A stretch of 64,000 bases of DNA from Flavobacterium lacustre (GTDB lineage: Bacteria; Bacteroidota; Bacteroidia; Flavobacteriales; Flavobacteriaceae): contig NZ_CP114882.2 of the NCBI RefSeq assembly GCF_027474525.2, forward strand, positions 434,001 through 498,000. Reading direction: 5' to 3'. Both the position numbers and the translations under genes were made by a program. The stretch's first letter is position 1. Every line of letters begins with the position of its first letter. The notes beneath the pieces are model-generated. The model did not search any database. It saw nothing but the letters and a program-made list of their open reading frames with translations, and was not told the DNA's origin. Below, piece by piece: positions 8,617-16,647 of this stretch.

Positions 8617-9189
8617 TTAATCAACATTTGTTTTATACCCCATTTCATTCCTTTTCAACTTATGTATTTGTTGTTGCAACATTTTTCTGGCGTGAGACAA
8701 TTGCGATTTTGATGTTCCTTCAGTTATCCCCAATTGACTGGCGATTTCGTGATGTTTGTACCCTTCGATAGCATATAAATTAAAAACCATTTTATATCCA
8801 TCCGGCAAACTGTCGATCAAAAACTGAATATCCTCAACAGAAAATTGACTTTCGATACTGTTGAAACTTTCCTCAAAGTATATTTCGTCATCAATAAACT
8901 TAACTTTTTTTTGAACTCTGATATAAGAAATGCATTCATTCACCATAATCCGCCTAATCCAACCTTCGAAACTTCCTTTGTGCTGAAAATTTTTCAGGTT
9001 AGTAAAAACTTTCATAAAAGAAGTGATCATTACATCTTCTGCTTGGTGAATGTCATTTATATACCGGCGACAAACGCTTAACATTTTTGGAGAAAACTGA
9101 GTGTAAATTTGCTGTTGTGCAAACCGATTGTTTTCGATTGCTAACTGAATAGTTTCATTTTCCTCTTGATGTAAATTGATTACTTTCAA
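8617..9189 (-). CDS. RNA polymerase ECF-type sigma factor
   Basis: A 190-residue sigma-70 family protein containing only regions 2 and 4, as expected for ECF (group IV) sigma factors. Region 2 spans about residues 25-95 (..HQAEDVMITSFMKVF.., ..FEGWIRRIMVNECISYIR). Region 4 spans about 120-180 with helix-turn-helix HEIASQLGITEGTSKSQLSH. The start is TTG at 9189-9187: an in-frame stop lies three codons upstream and no ATG is available before residue 35, which would cut region 2. It is the first gene of a unit with a likely anti-sigma factor and an envelope protein, which suggests a cell-surface stress or signal response. Confidence 0.93.
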   Translation of the reverse strand: MKVINLHQEENETIQLAIENNRFAQQQIYTQFSPKMLSVCRRYINDIHQAEDVMITSFMKVFTNLKNFQHKGSFEGWIRRIMVNECISYIRVQKKVKFIDDEIYFEESFNSIESQFSVEDIQFLIDSLPDGYKMVFNLYAIEGYKHHEIASQLGITEGTSKSQLSHARKMLQQQIHKLKRNEMGYKTNVD

Positions 9190-9337
9190 AATCTTTTATA
9201 AAGTGTTTCTATTAGCAAGACGACAAACGATGCAAAAAGGTTGCATGAGAATTTTATATTTTTTCTAATTTTAAAGAAAAAAGGAAAGAAAACGAGTAAA
9301 TTCAAGAGATAAGGGAAGAAAATAAATTGAAAAAAAA

Positions 9338-10315
9338 TTACTTTTTTCTTTCAATTACATAATTCACCATCAAAATCAAGGCTTCTTTAAAGACAGAATC
9401 CGGATAATTTTCTAAAAGTAAAAGCGCTTCTTGCTGAAACTGAACCATTTTATTTTCGGCATAAATCAATCCTTCTTGCTGTTTTACAAAAGCAATAACT
9501 TCTTTTACGCGTTTCTTATCTTTATTATGGTTTTTGATGGAATTAATGAGCCAGGTTTTCTCTTTTGAACTACAATTATTCAAAACATGAATCAGCGGCA
9601 AAGTCATTTTTTGCTCTTTAATATCAATTCCTGTGGGTTTACCAATGGCTTCTTCGGTATAATCAAATAAATCATCTTTTATTTGAAAAGCCATCCCAAT
9701 AAGTTCACCGAATTTTCGCATGTTCTCTACTTGAACTTCATCTTCAATAACAGATTTTGCGCCAAGAGCACAACAAGCAGCTATAAGAGTTGCTGTTTTC
9801 TTTCGAATAATTTCATAATAAACATCTTCTGTGATGTCGAGTCTTCGGGCTTTTTCTATTTGAAGTAATTCGCCTTCACTCATTTCACGTACAGCGACAG
9901 AAATAATTCGAAGTAAATCGAAATCACCATTATCAATAGAAAGTAATAATCCTTTAGACAATAAATAATCCCCGACAAGTACCGCAATTTTATTTTTCCA
10001 AAGTGCATTAATGGAGAAAAAACCTCTTCTGCGATTGCTATCATCAACTACATCATCATGAACTAATGTTGCAGTATGAATCAGTTCGATAACACAAGCT
10101 CCACGATAGGTTCTTTCGTTTACGATTCCTGCTGAAACCATTTTTGCCGTCAGAAAAACAAACATAGGACGCATTTGTTTTCCTTTTCTATTGACAATAT
10201 AATAGGTAATACGATTTAAAAGCGCCACTTGTGAAGTCATGGATTCGTAGAACTTTTTTTCAAAAAGTTCCATCTCATCAAAAATGGGTTGCTTTATTTG
10301 GGAAGTAATATTCAT
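9338..10315 (-). CDS. Polyprenyl diphosphate synthase (trans-isoprenyl transferase)
   Basis: A 325-residue protein of the trans-prenyl synthase family, which condenses isopentenyl diphosphate onto allylic diphosphates to build quinone side chains. Both aspartate-rich motifs are present: DDVVD at 87-91 and QIKDDLFDY near 213. The length fits octaprenyl/all-trans polyprenyl synthases (IspB type), which in Bacteroidota supply menaquinone. Exact chain length cannot be read from the sequence. A candidate TATATTTG -7 box lies only 8 bases before the ATG. The next gene (rlmN) is encoded upstream on the same strand, 83 bp away. Confidence 0.92.
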   Translation of the reverse strand: MNITSQIKQPIFDEMELFEKKFYESMTSQVALLNRITYYIVNRKGKQMRPMFVFLTAKMVSAGIVNERTYRGACVIELIHTATLVHDDVVDDSNRRRGFFSINALWKNKIAVLVGDYLLSKGLLLSIDNGDFDLLRIISVAVREMSEGELLQIEKARRLDITEDVYYEIIRKKTATLIAACCALGAKSVIEDEVQVENMRKFGELIGMAFQIKDDLFDYTEEAIGKPTGIDIKEQKMTLPLIHVLNNCSSKEKTWLINSIKNHNKDKKRVKEVIAFVKQQEGLIYAENKMVQFQQEALLLLENYPDSVFKEALILMVNYVIERKK

Positions 10316-10323
10316 TTAGTTTT

Positions 10324-10331
10324 CAAATATA
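10324..10331 (-). promoter_or_regulatory. Candidate -7 box of the polyprenyl synthase gene
   Basis: On the minus strand the sequence reads TATATTTG, an exact TAnnTTTG match. A TTG (plus-strand CAA at 10353-10355) lies 21 bp upstream. The implied transcription start is only a few bases before the ATG at 10315, so the mRNA leader would be almost absent. Confidence 0.45.
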
Positions 10332-10398
10332 CGCTATTACCATACAATCTTACAAACCCTGATACAATTTTGAATTTAATTTTTGTAAAAGGATTATT

Positions 10399-11442
10399 CT
10401 ACGCTTCTTTATTGGCTAATTGACCGCAAGCTGCATCAATATCTTTTCCGCGGCTTCTGCGTACTTTCACTACAATTCCGTTTGCTTCTAATGCTTTTAT
10501 GTATGCATTTATAGATTCCTCGGAAGCTTGTTGAAATTCCCCGTCATCAATTGGGTTGTATTCTATCAAATTGACTTTACAAGGCACATATTTGCAAAAT
10601 TTAACTAATGCGTCTACAGAAGCTTTATTGTCATTGATGTCTTTCCAAACCACATATTCATAGGAAATTTTGCTTTTTGTTTTTCGATACCAATATTCTA
10701 ATGATTCCCGCAAATCTGCCAAAGGGAAATTTTCACTAAAAGGCATGATTCGGGAACGAATTTCATCGATTGCGGAATGTAAGGAAACTGCTAATTTAAA
10801 TTTCACATCATCATCTGCGAGTTTCTTAATCATTTTAGGAACTCCCGATGTAGAAACCATAATTCGTTTTGGCGACATTCCTAAACCTTCTGGTGACGTA
10901 ATCATTTCTATCGCTTTCAAGACATTGTTATAGTTCATAAGCGGCTCGCCCATGCCCATAAAAACAATATTGGACAACGGATGATTGTAATACAAACGAC
11001 TCTCCTTGTCGATGGCAATTACTTGGTCATAAATTTCAGCCGGTTCTAGATTTCGCATTCTCTTTAATCGTGCTGTTGCACAAAAATTACAATCTAAACT
11101 GCATCCCACCTGACTTGAAACGCAAGCAGTTGTTCTGGTTTCTGTAGGTATCAAAACAGATTCTACAACCAAACCATCATGCAAACGAACAGCATTTTTT
11201 ACAGTTCCGTCACTACTGCGCTGCATTGTATCTACTTTAATATGATTGATAACAAAGTTATTTTCGAGCATTGTACGCGTAGCTTTGGCCACATTTGTCA
11301 TGTCGTCAAAACTATGTGCTCCTTTGCTCCACAACCATTCATAAACTTGATTTCCACGAAAAGCCTGATCGCCATTCGCAACAAAAAAAGCTCTTAATTG
11401 ATCTTTTGATAAAGCTCTTATATCTTTTTTATCGATTTGCAT
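10399..11442 (-). CDS. rlmN: Dual-specificity 23S rRNA/tRNA adenine C2-methyltransferase RlmN
   Basis: A 347-residue radical SAM enzyme that methylates C2 of A2503 in 23S rRNA and of A37 in some tRNAs. The iron-sulfur motif CxxxCxxC is at Cys114, Cys118 and Cys121 (VGCSLDCNFCA). The methyl-carrying cysteine near the C-terminus (Cys339 in DAACGQ) is present, as are GMGEPLMN and the SAM-binding stretch MVSTSGVP. Length is normal for the family. The closely related resistance enzyme Cfr is unlikely given the housekeeping context and typical RlmN motifs. A TAAATTTG box ends 5 bases before the ATG. Confidence 0.96.
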   Translation of the reverse strand: MQIDKKDIRALSKDQLRAFFVANGDQAFRGNQVYEWLWSKGAHSFDDMTNVAKATRTMLENNFVINHIKVDTMQRSSDGTVKNAVRLHDGLVVESVLIPTETRTTACVSSQVGCSLDCNFCATARLKRMRNLEPAEIYDQVIAIDKESRLYYNHPLSNIVFMGMGEPLMNYNNVLKAIEMITSPEGLGMSPKRIMVSTSGVPKMIKKLADDDVKFKLAVSLHSAIDEIRSRIMPFSENFPLADLRESLEYWYRKTKSKISYEYVVWKDINDNKASVDALVKFCKYVPCKVNLIEYNPIDDGEFQQASEESINAYIKALEANGIVVKVRRSRGKDIDAACGQLANKEA

Positions 11443-11446
11443 GGTG

Positions 11447-11454
11447 CAAATTTA
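11447..11454 (-). promoter_or_regulatory. Candidate -7 box directly at the rlmN start codon
   Basis: The minus strand reads TAAATTTG here, matching TAnnTTTG, with four bases between it and the ATG (11442-11440). A transcript starting the usual distance downstream would begin at or next to the A of the start codon. I see no good -33 TTG at the expected spacing, so the call is tentative. Confidence 0.4.
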
Positions 11455-11975
11455 ATGACTTTTTGTTGTTGTTTTTATTGTTGGTATCATAATAATATGA
11501 AATAATAAATTCAAATTAGAATTATGAAGCTACTCTTAGAAACATTTAAACGATACCTTTTTATCAATTACAAATTAGAAATCCATATCAACGTATTAAA
11601 ATTCTTGTTATCTTTATTAACAAGAAATACGAGTATTTTTATTTTTTTAATGAACTTGACGCTTTAATGTATAATAATAGTGCCCTTTACTCAATTATCA
11701 AGGCTTTTTAAAAAAACTCATCAAAAGAACACTTTTTTACTTTCAAAATACACCATAATAAAGTAAAAACATTTCCAAAAGAAACTTCAGCTTTCGAAAT
11801 CGATATAGAATTAATTAAAAAATTAATAAAATTTTAACTATGATTTTTATCATATAATATTCTCTCCAATAAAGATAATTTTGTCTCAAATTAATACATG
11901 AAAAAGTATTAAGTAAAAATTTGGATTGCAAACCACAAATTATTTTAAACTTAATTAATAGTAAAAAATACCACA
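11455..11975. other. Intergenic region between divergent genes, about 520 bp
   Basis: No gene can be supported. The region is strongly AT-rich. It contains a 9-bp inverted repeat TTCTTGTTA (11602-11610) / TAACAAGAA (11618-11626) with a 7-base loop, and a TAATTTTG box at 11876-11883 that probably drives the YceI operon. The long leader of about 90 bases before the YceI gene holds no recognised riboswitch. Confidence 0.5.
11876..11883 (+). promoter_or_regulatory. Candidate -7 box of the YceI operon
   Basis: TAATTTTG matches TAnnTTTG, 92 bp before the ATG at 11976. No clear -33 TTG is present. Confidence 0.4.
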
Positions 11976-12542
11976 ATGAAATCAACAACAATTAAATCGT
12001 TCTTTTTGACAATAGTATTCTTCGGAATGTTATTTTCTGCTCAAGCTCAAAAAAGTTTTTCCGTAGATGCTAAATCAAATTTTTCAGTATTTGGAACATC
12101 TACATTACATGACTGGGAAATGAAATCCGGTTCTGGATCTGGAACAGCAAACTTCACCGTTACCGATTCTAAGTTAACAGACATTAATGCATTGACTGTT
12201 TCCATTTTGACAGAAAGCATAAAAAGCGGTAAAAATGCAATGGATAAAATTGCATACGAAACGTTGAAAAGCAGTAAAAATAAAACTATTAAATATGTTT
12301 TAAAATCAGCTGATAAAGTAAACGAAACTACATGGAACTTAACAGGAACTTATACGATTGCCGGAGTTAGCAAAGAATTGAAAACACAGGTAAAAGTTGC
12401 AGTAATTAACGGAATCGTAACGCTTCAAGGCGCAAACAAAATCACGTTTGAAGAGTTTGGAATGAAATCTCCAACTGCTATGTTTGGCGCTATCAAAACA
12501 GGACAAGACTTAACAATAAAATTCAATATTAATTTCAAATAA
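11976..12542 (+). CDS. YceI family secreted protein
   Basis: A 188-residue protein with a signal peptide (about residues 1-24, ending ..FSAQAQ). The mature part is a YceI lipocalin-like beta-barrel: it begins with KSFSVDAKSNFSVFGTST and has the family pattern of a repeated strand structure ending in ..TGQDLTIKFNINF. YceI proteins bind isoprenoid-like lipids in the periplasm, but the true ligand varies and is not known here. It is the first gene of a three-gene unit with an outer-membrane porin-like protein 12 bp downstream and another small secreted protein. This suggests a shared envelope function. Confidence 0.88.
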   Translation: MKSTTIKSFFLTIVFFGMLFSAQAQKSFSVDAKSNFSVFGTSTLHDWEMKSGSGSGTANFTVTDSKLTDINALTVSILTESIKSGKNAMDKIAYETLKSSKNKTIKYVLKSADKVNETTWNLTGTYTIAGVSKELKTQVKVAVINGIVTLQGANKITFEEFGMKSPTAMFGAIKTGQDLTIKFNINFK

Positions 12543-12554
12543 AAACAACTAGCC

Positions 12555-13961
12555 ATGAAAAGAATTTATCTTTTAGTTACTGCTTTATTAAGCTTAACTG
12601 CAGCAACTGCTCAAAAAAGTTTTGGGCAAATACAGAACCAAATTTCACGTGATCAAAGTGGACTTAACCAGTTTGACGTAAAAAAAGACAGTGTAGAATT
12701 TAAAGGACTTAGTGTAGATTTAGGAGCCTCTTTTGCCTTACAATTTCAAGCTATAAATTCATTTAATGATCAGGCAAATTTACCTGTAGCAATCACTGGT
12801 TACCGATTAAATAATTTGACTAATAATTTGAATTTGCCTACAGCAAACATGACTATTGGAGCACAATTATTTGATGGTGTTCGTGTAAATTTAGATTTAT
12901 ATCTTGCAGCAAGACACCATAATGAAACTTGGGTAAAAGGTGGATACTTGCAAATTGACAAGTTAGACTTCATTGAAAAAGATTTCTTGGCTGGTTTCAT
13001 GAAATATGCTACTATCAAAATCGGACAAATGGAGAACAACTATGGTGATGCTCACTTTAGAAGATCAGACAATGGTAGTGCTTTATTAAATCCTTTTATT
13101 GAAAGCAACATCATGGATTCATTCTCTACAGAACCAGGAATTGAAGTATACTATAACAGAAGTGGATTAGTAAGTATGATAGGAGTTACAAACTCAAAAT
13201 TGAACCAAAATGTTGGTGAAATTATTCCTGCAGCTGCAACTTTAGCTGCTCCAAATCCAAATACAACTATTAGCCCTACATTTTTAGCTAAATTAGGATT
13301 TGATAAACAAATCGATAAAGATTTAAGAGTAAGACTTACAGGATCTTTATACCACTGTGCTAATATTAGTGGTAACATTTACTCTTCTGACAGAGCAGGT
13401 AGCCGTTATTACTATGTAATGTCTCATGCAGCTTTTACTAACACTGCCTTAATTAGTTCATCTAATGCAACTGGTGCAGTAACAAACAACATGACTACTG
13501 ACCTAGCCGCTAACCCTACTACTGGTAGATTTAACCCAGCATTCGGAAACTGGTCTACTAACATTATGGTAAATCCATTTGTAAAATACAAAGGTCTTGA
13601 ATTCTTTGGTACTATAGAATTTGCTTCTGGAGGAGATAAAAAAGGTGTTGATACAAAACGTACAGTTGACCAATATACTGGAGATGTAGTATACAGATTT
13701 GGTAACAATGAGAAATTCTACATTGGTGCAAGATACGGTACAGTTTCTGGAAAATTAGCAAACGCTGACGCAAAAGCAATAACTATAAACAGATTAGAAT
13801 CAAGCTTAGGTTGGTTTATGACAAAAAACATTGTAGCTAAATTAGCTTATGTAAACCAAGATTATAAAGACTTTGCTCAATTTGACTCAAAAGGAACTCC
13901 AAACGATTTTTATGGTGGAAACTTTGAAGGTCTAATGTTTGAAGCTGCTATTTCATTCTAA
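12555..13961 (+). CDS. Outer-membrane porin-like beta-barrel protein
   Basis: A 468-residue protein with a signal peptide (about residues 1-19, ending ..ATAQ). The mature sequence is rich in alternating strand patterns and aromatic girdles and ends in ..MFEAAISF with a terminal Phe, as is typical of proteins inserted by the BAM complex. It resembles Bacteroidota porins of the 'carbohydrate/phosphate-selective' type, but I cannot name its substrate. It lies 12 bp after the YceI gene and 4 bp before the start of the next secreted protein, so the three are surely co-transcribed. Confidence 0.8.
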   Translation: MKRIYLLVTALLSLTAATAQKSFGQIQNQISRDQSGLNQFDVKKDSVEFKGLSVDLGASFALQFQAINSFNDQANLPVAITGYRLNNLTNNLNLPTANMTIGAQLFDGVRVNLDLYLAARHHNETWVKGGYLQIDKLDFIEKDFLAGFMKYATIKIGQMENNYGDAHFRRSDNGSALLNPFIESNIMDSFSTEPGIEVYYNRSGLVSMIGVTNSKLNQNVGEIIPAAATLAAPNPNTTISPTFLAKLGFDKQIDKDLRVRLTGSLYHCANISGNIYSSDRAGSRYYYVMSHAAFTNTALISSSNATGAVTNNMTTDLAANPTTGRFNPAFGNWSTNIMVNPFVKYKGLEFFGTIEFASGGDKKGVDTKRTVDQYTGDVVYRFGNNEKFYIGARYGTVSGKLANADAKAITINRLESSLGWFMTKNIVAKLAYVNQDYKDFAQFDSKGTPNDFYGGNFEGLMFEAAISF

Positions 13962-13965
13962 TACA

Positions 13966-14517
13966 ATGAAAAATCGAATTACGATTGGATTGTTGGGTTT
14001 AGTACTGTTCCTAATTTTGGGAAGTGCTAAACCCACTTTTTTTAATAGCGAATCTGTATTAATTATTCATAAAATAAAAATTGATATAAGCGGTGGCTCT
14101 ACTGTGGGAGACTATAATTGCTCCAACACATTCTATAAAAGAGACACTATTATTTTAAACTTAAAAGAAAAGAACAAAATCAATGCAGAAATACCCGTTA
14201 TAAATTTTGATTGCGGAAATAAACTAATGACTAAAGATTTACAAAAAACCGTAAAATCAAAAATATTTCCCAATAGCTACGTCAGTATTACTGACATCAA
14301 GCCTTATAATAAAAATTACAAATGCAATCTTACTTTTTTGATAACAAATAAAGTTTTAAAGTATAAAGATTTTATATTGTACAAAACAGATAATAAGATT
14401 CAAGGAACAATAAATTTAAACTTTTCTGATATTGATCTTCATCCTCCAGTAAAAATGGCGGGACTTATAAAAGTTAAAGATCAAATAGTTGTCGATTTTA
14501 GTCTGTATAAAAACTAA
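13966..14517 (+). CDS. Secreted YceI-like domain protein, unknown function
   Basis: I place the start at the ATG at 13966 (183 residues) rather than the upstream TTG at 13939, because a clean signal peptide begins there (MKNRITIGLLGLVLFLILGS) and this avoids overlap with the porin gene. The mature part is all-beta with pattern similarity to YceI proteins (..IKIDISGGSTVGDYNCSN.. and ..IQGTINLNFSDIDLHPPVKMAGLIKVKDQIVVDFSLYK), but it is divergent. The last codons lie inside the hairpin terminator at 14489-14533. Probably a periplasmic partner of the YceI protein and porin. Confidence 0.75.
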   Translation: MKNRITIGLLGLVLFLILGSAKPTFFNSESVLIIHKIKIDISGGSTVGDYNCSNTFYKRDTIILNLKEKNKINAEIPVINFDCGNKLMTKDLQKTVKSKIFPNSYVSITDIKPYNKNYKCNLTFLITNKVLKYKDFILYKTDNKIQGTINLNFSDIDLHPPVKMAGLIKVKDQIVVDFSLYKN

Positions 14518-14533
14518 AATCGACAATTTTTTT
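14489..14533 (+). terminator. Hairpin terminator overlapping the end of the coding sequence
   Basis: A perfect 13-bp stem (14489-14501 with 14514-14526) with a 12-base loop is followed by a run of seven T. The 5' arm lies in the last codons and the stop codon (14515-14517) is in the 3' arm, so the final residues are constrained by the RNA structure. Confidence 0.85.
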
Positions 14534-14679
14534 ACAATAGATTTATTCAATTACTATTTGTCTATATAACAACGAGGAGGATTAAAGCAAAAGTCTTTGA
14601 AAATTAAATCCCAGTATTACCTCTTTTTACAGACAAAAAATTACCCCAAAAACTTCTTTTATTCCCATCTTTTGATTTG

Positions 14680-14687
14680 TAACTTTG
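14680..14687 (+). promoter_or_regulatory. Candidate -7 box of the O-methyltransferase gene
   Basis: TAACTTTG matches TAnnTTTG and lies 23 bp before the ATG at 14711. No -33 TTG at the usual distance. Confidence 0.4.
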
Positions 14688-14710
14688 TTGCCAATTGAAA
14701 AAACTCGTTT

Positions 14711-15352
14711 ATGCATTTCATTTCCCAAGATTTAGAGGATTATATTGAGCAACATTCTGAAAAAGAACCAGAATTGTTAGCCGCTTTAAATAAAGAAACG
14801 TATCAAAAAATCTTATTGCCCAGAATGCTTAGCGGCCATTTTCAAGGACGTGTTTTGAGCATGCTTGCCAAACTGATTCGTCCGGTGAATATTCTCGAAA
14901 TTGGGACTTATACAGGCTATTCTGCGTTGTGTTTGTGTGAAGGAATGCAGGAAAATGGACAATTACATACGATTGATATCAAGGAGGAACTAGTTGATTT
15001 TCAGCGAAAACATTTTGACAAATCGCCTTGGGGAAAACAAATCGTGCAACATTTAGGCGAAGCCACTGCAATTATTCCAAATTTAGATCTGAAATTTGAT
15101 TTGGTTTTTATTGATGCTGATAAAGAAAACTACCTGAATTATTTTGAGTTAATTGTTCCAAAAATGAATAAAGGCGGTATTATTTTATCGGATAATGTGC
15201 TGTGGAGCGGTAAGGTTTTAGAGCCTTTACAGAAAAAAGACATCAGTACAAAAATATTATTGGAATACAATCTTTTATTAAAAAATGACCCCAGAGTTGA
15301 AACGGTTTTATTACCAATTCGGGATGGATTGACGGTGAGCAGAGTGATTTAA
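14711..15352 (+). CDS. SAM-dependent O-methyltransferase (caffeoyl-CoA OMT-like)
   Basis: A 213-residue class I methyltransferase of the O-methyltransferase family 3. The SAM-binding loop is ILEIGTYTGYSALCL, followed by the acidic residue at the end of strand 2 (HTIDIKEE). The metal-binding stretch FDLVFIDADKENYLNYF and IILSDNVLWSGKV hold the divalent-metal ligands typical of the cation-dependent subgroup. The acceptor, probably a catechol-like compound, is not predictable. It is monocistronic with its own promoter box. The downstream intergenic segment holds a dispersed-repeat-like sequence. Confidence 0.9.
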   Translation: MHFISQDLEDYIEQHSEKEPELLAALNKETYQKILLPRMLSGHFQGRVLSMLAKLIRPVNILEIGTYTGYSALCLCEGMQENGQLHTIDIKEELVDFQRKHFDKSPWGKQIVQHLGEATAIIPNLDLKFDLVFIDADKENYLNYFELIVPKMNKGGIILSDNVLWSGKVLEPLQKKDISTKILLEYNLLLKNDPRVETVLLPIRDGLTVSRVI

Positions 15353-15419
15353 GAAATCAGATTGCTTGTTTTAGGGTTTAGGGTTTCGGATTATAAAATA
15401 TTCTTTAGGAAACAGATGT

Positions 15420-15513
15420 ACTAGCCCAGATGGAAATGGAAATCCTTATTGTTGAAAATGAATTTTTTCTTGACCTGAAAGAGCGACCGGAGGAAGCTCC
15501 TTTAAGGGCTTAG
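15420..15513 (+). repeat. Dispersed GC-richer intergenic repeat, copy A
   Basis: The stretch begins with TAGCCCAGATGGAAATGGAA and continues to ..GAAGCTCCTTTAAGGGCTTA. Its first 26 bases align with copy C at 50606 (TAGCCCCGATTGAACC..ATATCC), and both end in a CGAC..GCT(C/G)CTT-type segment. It is non-coding and sits between convergent genes. I recall related sequences as common in Flavobacterium intergenic DNA, but this is from memory and not checked. Confidence 0.45.
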
Positions 15514-15571
15514 AAAAAACCATTTTTCAGGAATAAGATTGTAATGTACAGCTGGATTATGCTCTAAATAA

Positions 15572-16135
15572 CTATTTTGGGAAGTACTTTTTTTGTAGTA
15601 TTTGATATCCTTTGAACATCAATGAACCTAATATTAGTCCGCAAATATACCCGCTTATAATGTCTAACGGATAATGCAATCCCAGATATATCCTGCTGTA
15701 AGCGAAGATTAAAGGCCAAAGAAACAGGAATCCTAAATACTTGAAATATTGTTTTAAATTCAGGTACAAAAATGTTGCAACGGCCATGGTATTAGCGGCA
15801 TGCCCCGAGAAAAAACTAAAGGAATCTCTGGATTGAACAATTCGTATAAAAGACTTTATTTCGAGATTATTGCAAGGGCGCAATCTTTGAAAAGTGTGTT
15901 TGAACAAGTTGGTCGTTTGGTCTGTAATCGTTACCAATGCGGCTACAAACAACAGTAAAAACAAGGTTTGTTTTGCGCCTAATTTTTTATAAATCAAGTA
16001 CAATAGAAGTAGAAAAAATGGAGTCCAATTCGCTTGTTTAGTAATAAAAAGCCAGAAACCATCATAGGTTTCTGAGCCCAGACTGTTCAAGTAAATAAAT
16101 AATCGGGTGTCGAGAGACAGGATTTTTTCCAACAT
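15572..16135 (-). CDS. PAP2 superfamily membrane phosphatase
   Basis: A 187-residue integral membrane protein with about five to six hydrophobic helices. It carries the three-part acid phosphatase signature of the PAP2 family: KHTFQRLRPC, FSGHAANTMA and SRIYLGLHYPLDI. Family members remove phosphate from lipid phosphates such as undecaprenyl diphosphate or phosphatidic acid, with the active site on the periplasmic face. Its start overlaps the stop of the upstream TatA/B-type gene (TAATG), so the two are translationally coupled. The true substrate cannot be read from the sequence. Confidence 0.9.
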   Translation of the reverse strand: MLEKILSLDTRLFIYLNSLGSETYDGFWLFITKQANWTPFFLLLLYLIYKKLGAKQTLFLLLFVAALVTITDQTTNLFKHTFQRLRPCNNLEIKSFIRIVQSRDSFSFFSGHAANTMAVATFLYLNLKQYFKYLGFLFLWPLIFAYSRIYLGLHYPLDIISGYICGLILGSLMFKGYQILQKKYFPK

Positions 16136-16536
16136 TACATTTGGCGTTTTATAGGACCTATGCTATCTTCTATTTCTTCTTTTGCTTTCTCAACCTGAGT
16201 GGTAGTATCTCCTAACAGATTGTCTTTTGCTTTGTCGATTTCTGAAGTAAAGGTATTTGATATAGAAGTGAAATTTGAAGTATCTCCTAATAAATTATCT
16301 TTTGCTTTGTTGATTTCTGATGTGATGTTACCCGTTAAATCCGTCAATGCTCTTTGGTCAAATCCATTAGCCTCAGCTCCTTTTTGAATTTCACTTTTGA
16401 TATCATTTGTAGCGTTTTTTAACTGTGCCATTGCTTTTCCCATGGTACGTGCAATTTCTGGAACTTTATCTGATCCAAAAAGCATTAGTACTATAAACAT
16501 GATAAAAATTAATTCTCCTCCTCCTATGCCAAACAT
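16135..16536 (-). CDS. Twin-arginine translocase TatA/TatB-type subunit with repeated tail
   Basis: The start is set at the ATG at 16536 (133 residues), because the protein then begins MFGIGGGELIFIMFIVLMLF, the expected TatA/B membrane anchor. The hinge and amphipathic helix follow (GSDKVPEIARTMGKAM). The upstream in-frame extension of 28 codons is not Tat-like. The C-terminal tail contains two copies of a 25-residue unit (SEI(N/D)KAKDNLLGDT..; 75-bp period near 16211 and 16286), unusual for this family. TatA-type proteins form the channel for folded proteins. A Tat-exported oxidoreductase is encoded at 41525-42646. It precedes the PAP2 phosphatase gene with a one-base overlap. TatA versus TatB cannot be settled. 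Confidence 0.88.
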   Translation of the reverse strand: MFGIGGGELIFIMFIVLMLFGSDKVPEIARTMGKAMAQLKNATNDIKSEIQKGAEANGFDQRALTDLTGNITSEINKAKDNLLGDTSNFTSISNTFTSEIDKAKDNLLGDTTTQVEKAKEEIEDSIGPIKRQM

Positions 16537-16605
16537 ATTTTCTATTTTTTTCTGAGTGACAAAGATATCAAATTTTAAATCCTTGTATTTTAATTTTTTC
16601 TTAAA

Positions 16606-16636
16606 AAAATAAAGACTCAAAATGAGTCTTTATTTT
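16606..16636 (-). terminator. Hairpin terminator of the M1 peptidase operon
   Basis: A perfect 14-bp stem (16606-16619 with 16623-16636) with a 3-base loop, followed on the minus strand by a run of T. It lies between the M1 peptidase stop (16648) and the tatA-type start (16536), so these belong to separate transcripts. Confidence 0.85.
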
Positions 16637-16647
16637 AATGTTTTAAA

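Noticed and set aside
11602..11626. AT-only hairpin as a terminator of rlmN or of the YceI leader
   Set aside because: It lies upstream of both genes and has no T-run; the 9-bp AT-rich stem could arise by chance.
16537..16620. Extended N-terminus of the TatA/B-type protein
   Set aside because: The extension overlaps the M1 operon terminator and would bury the membrane anchor that must be at the N-terminus.
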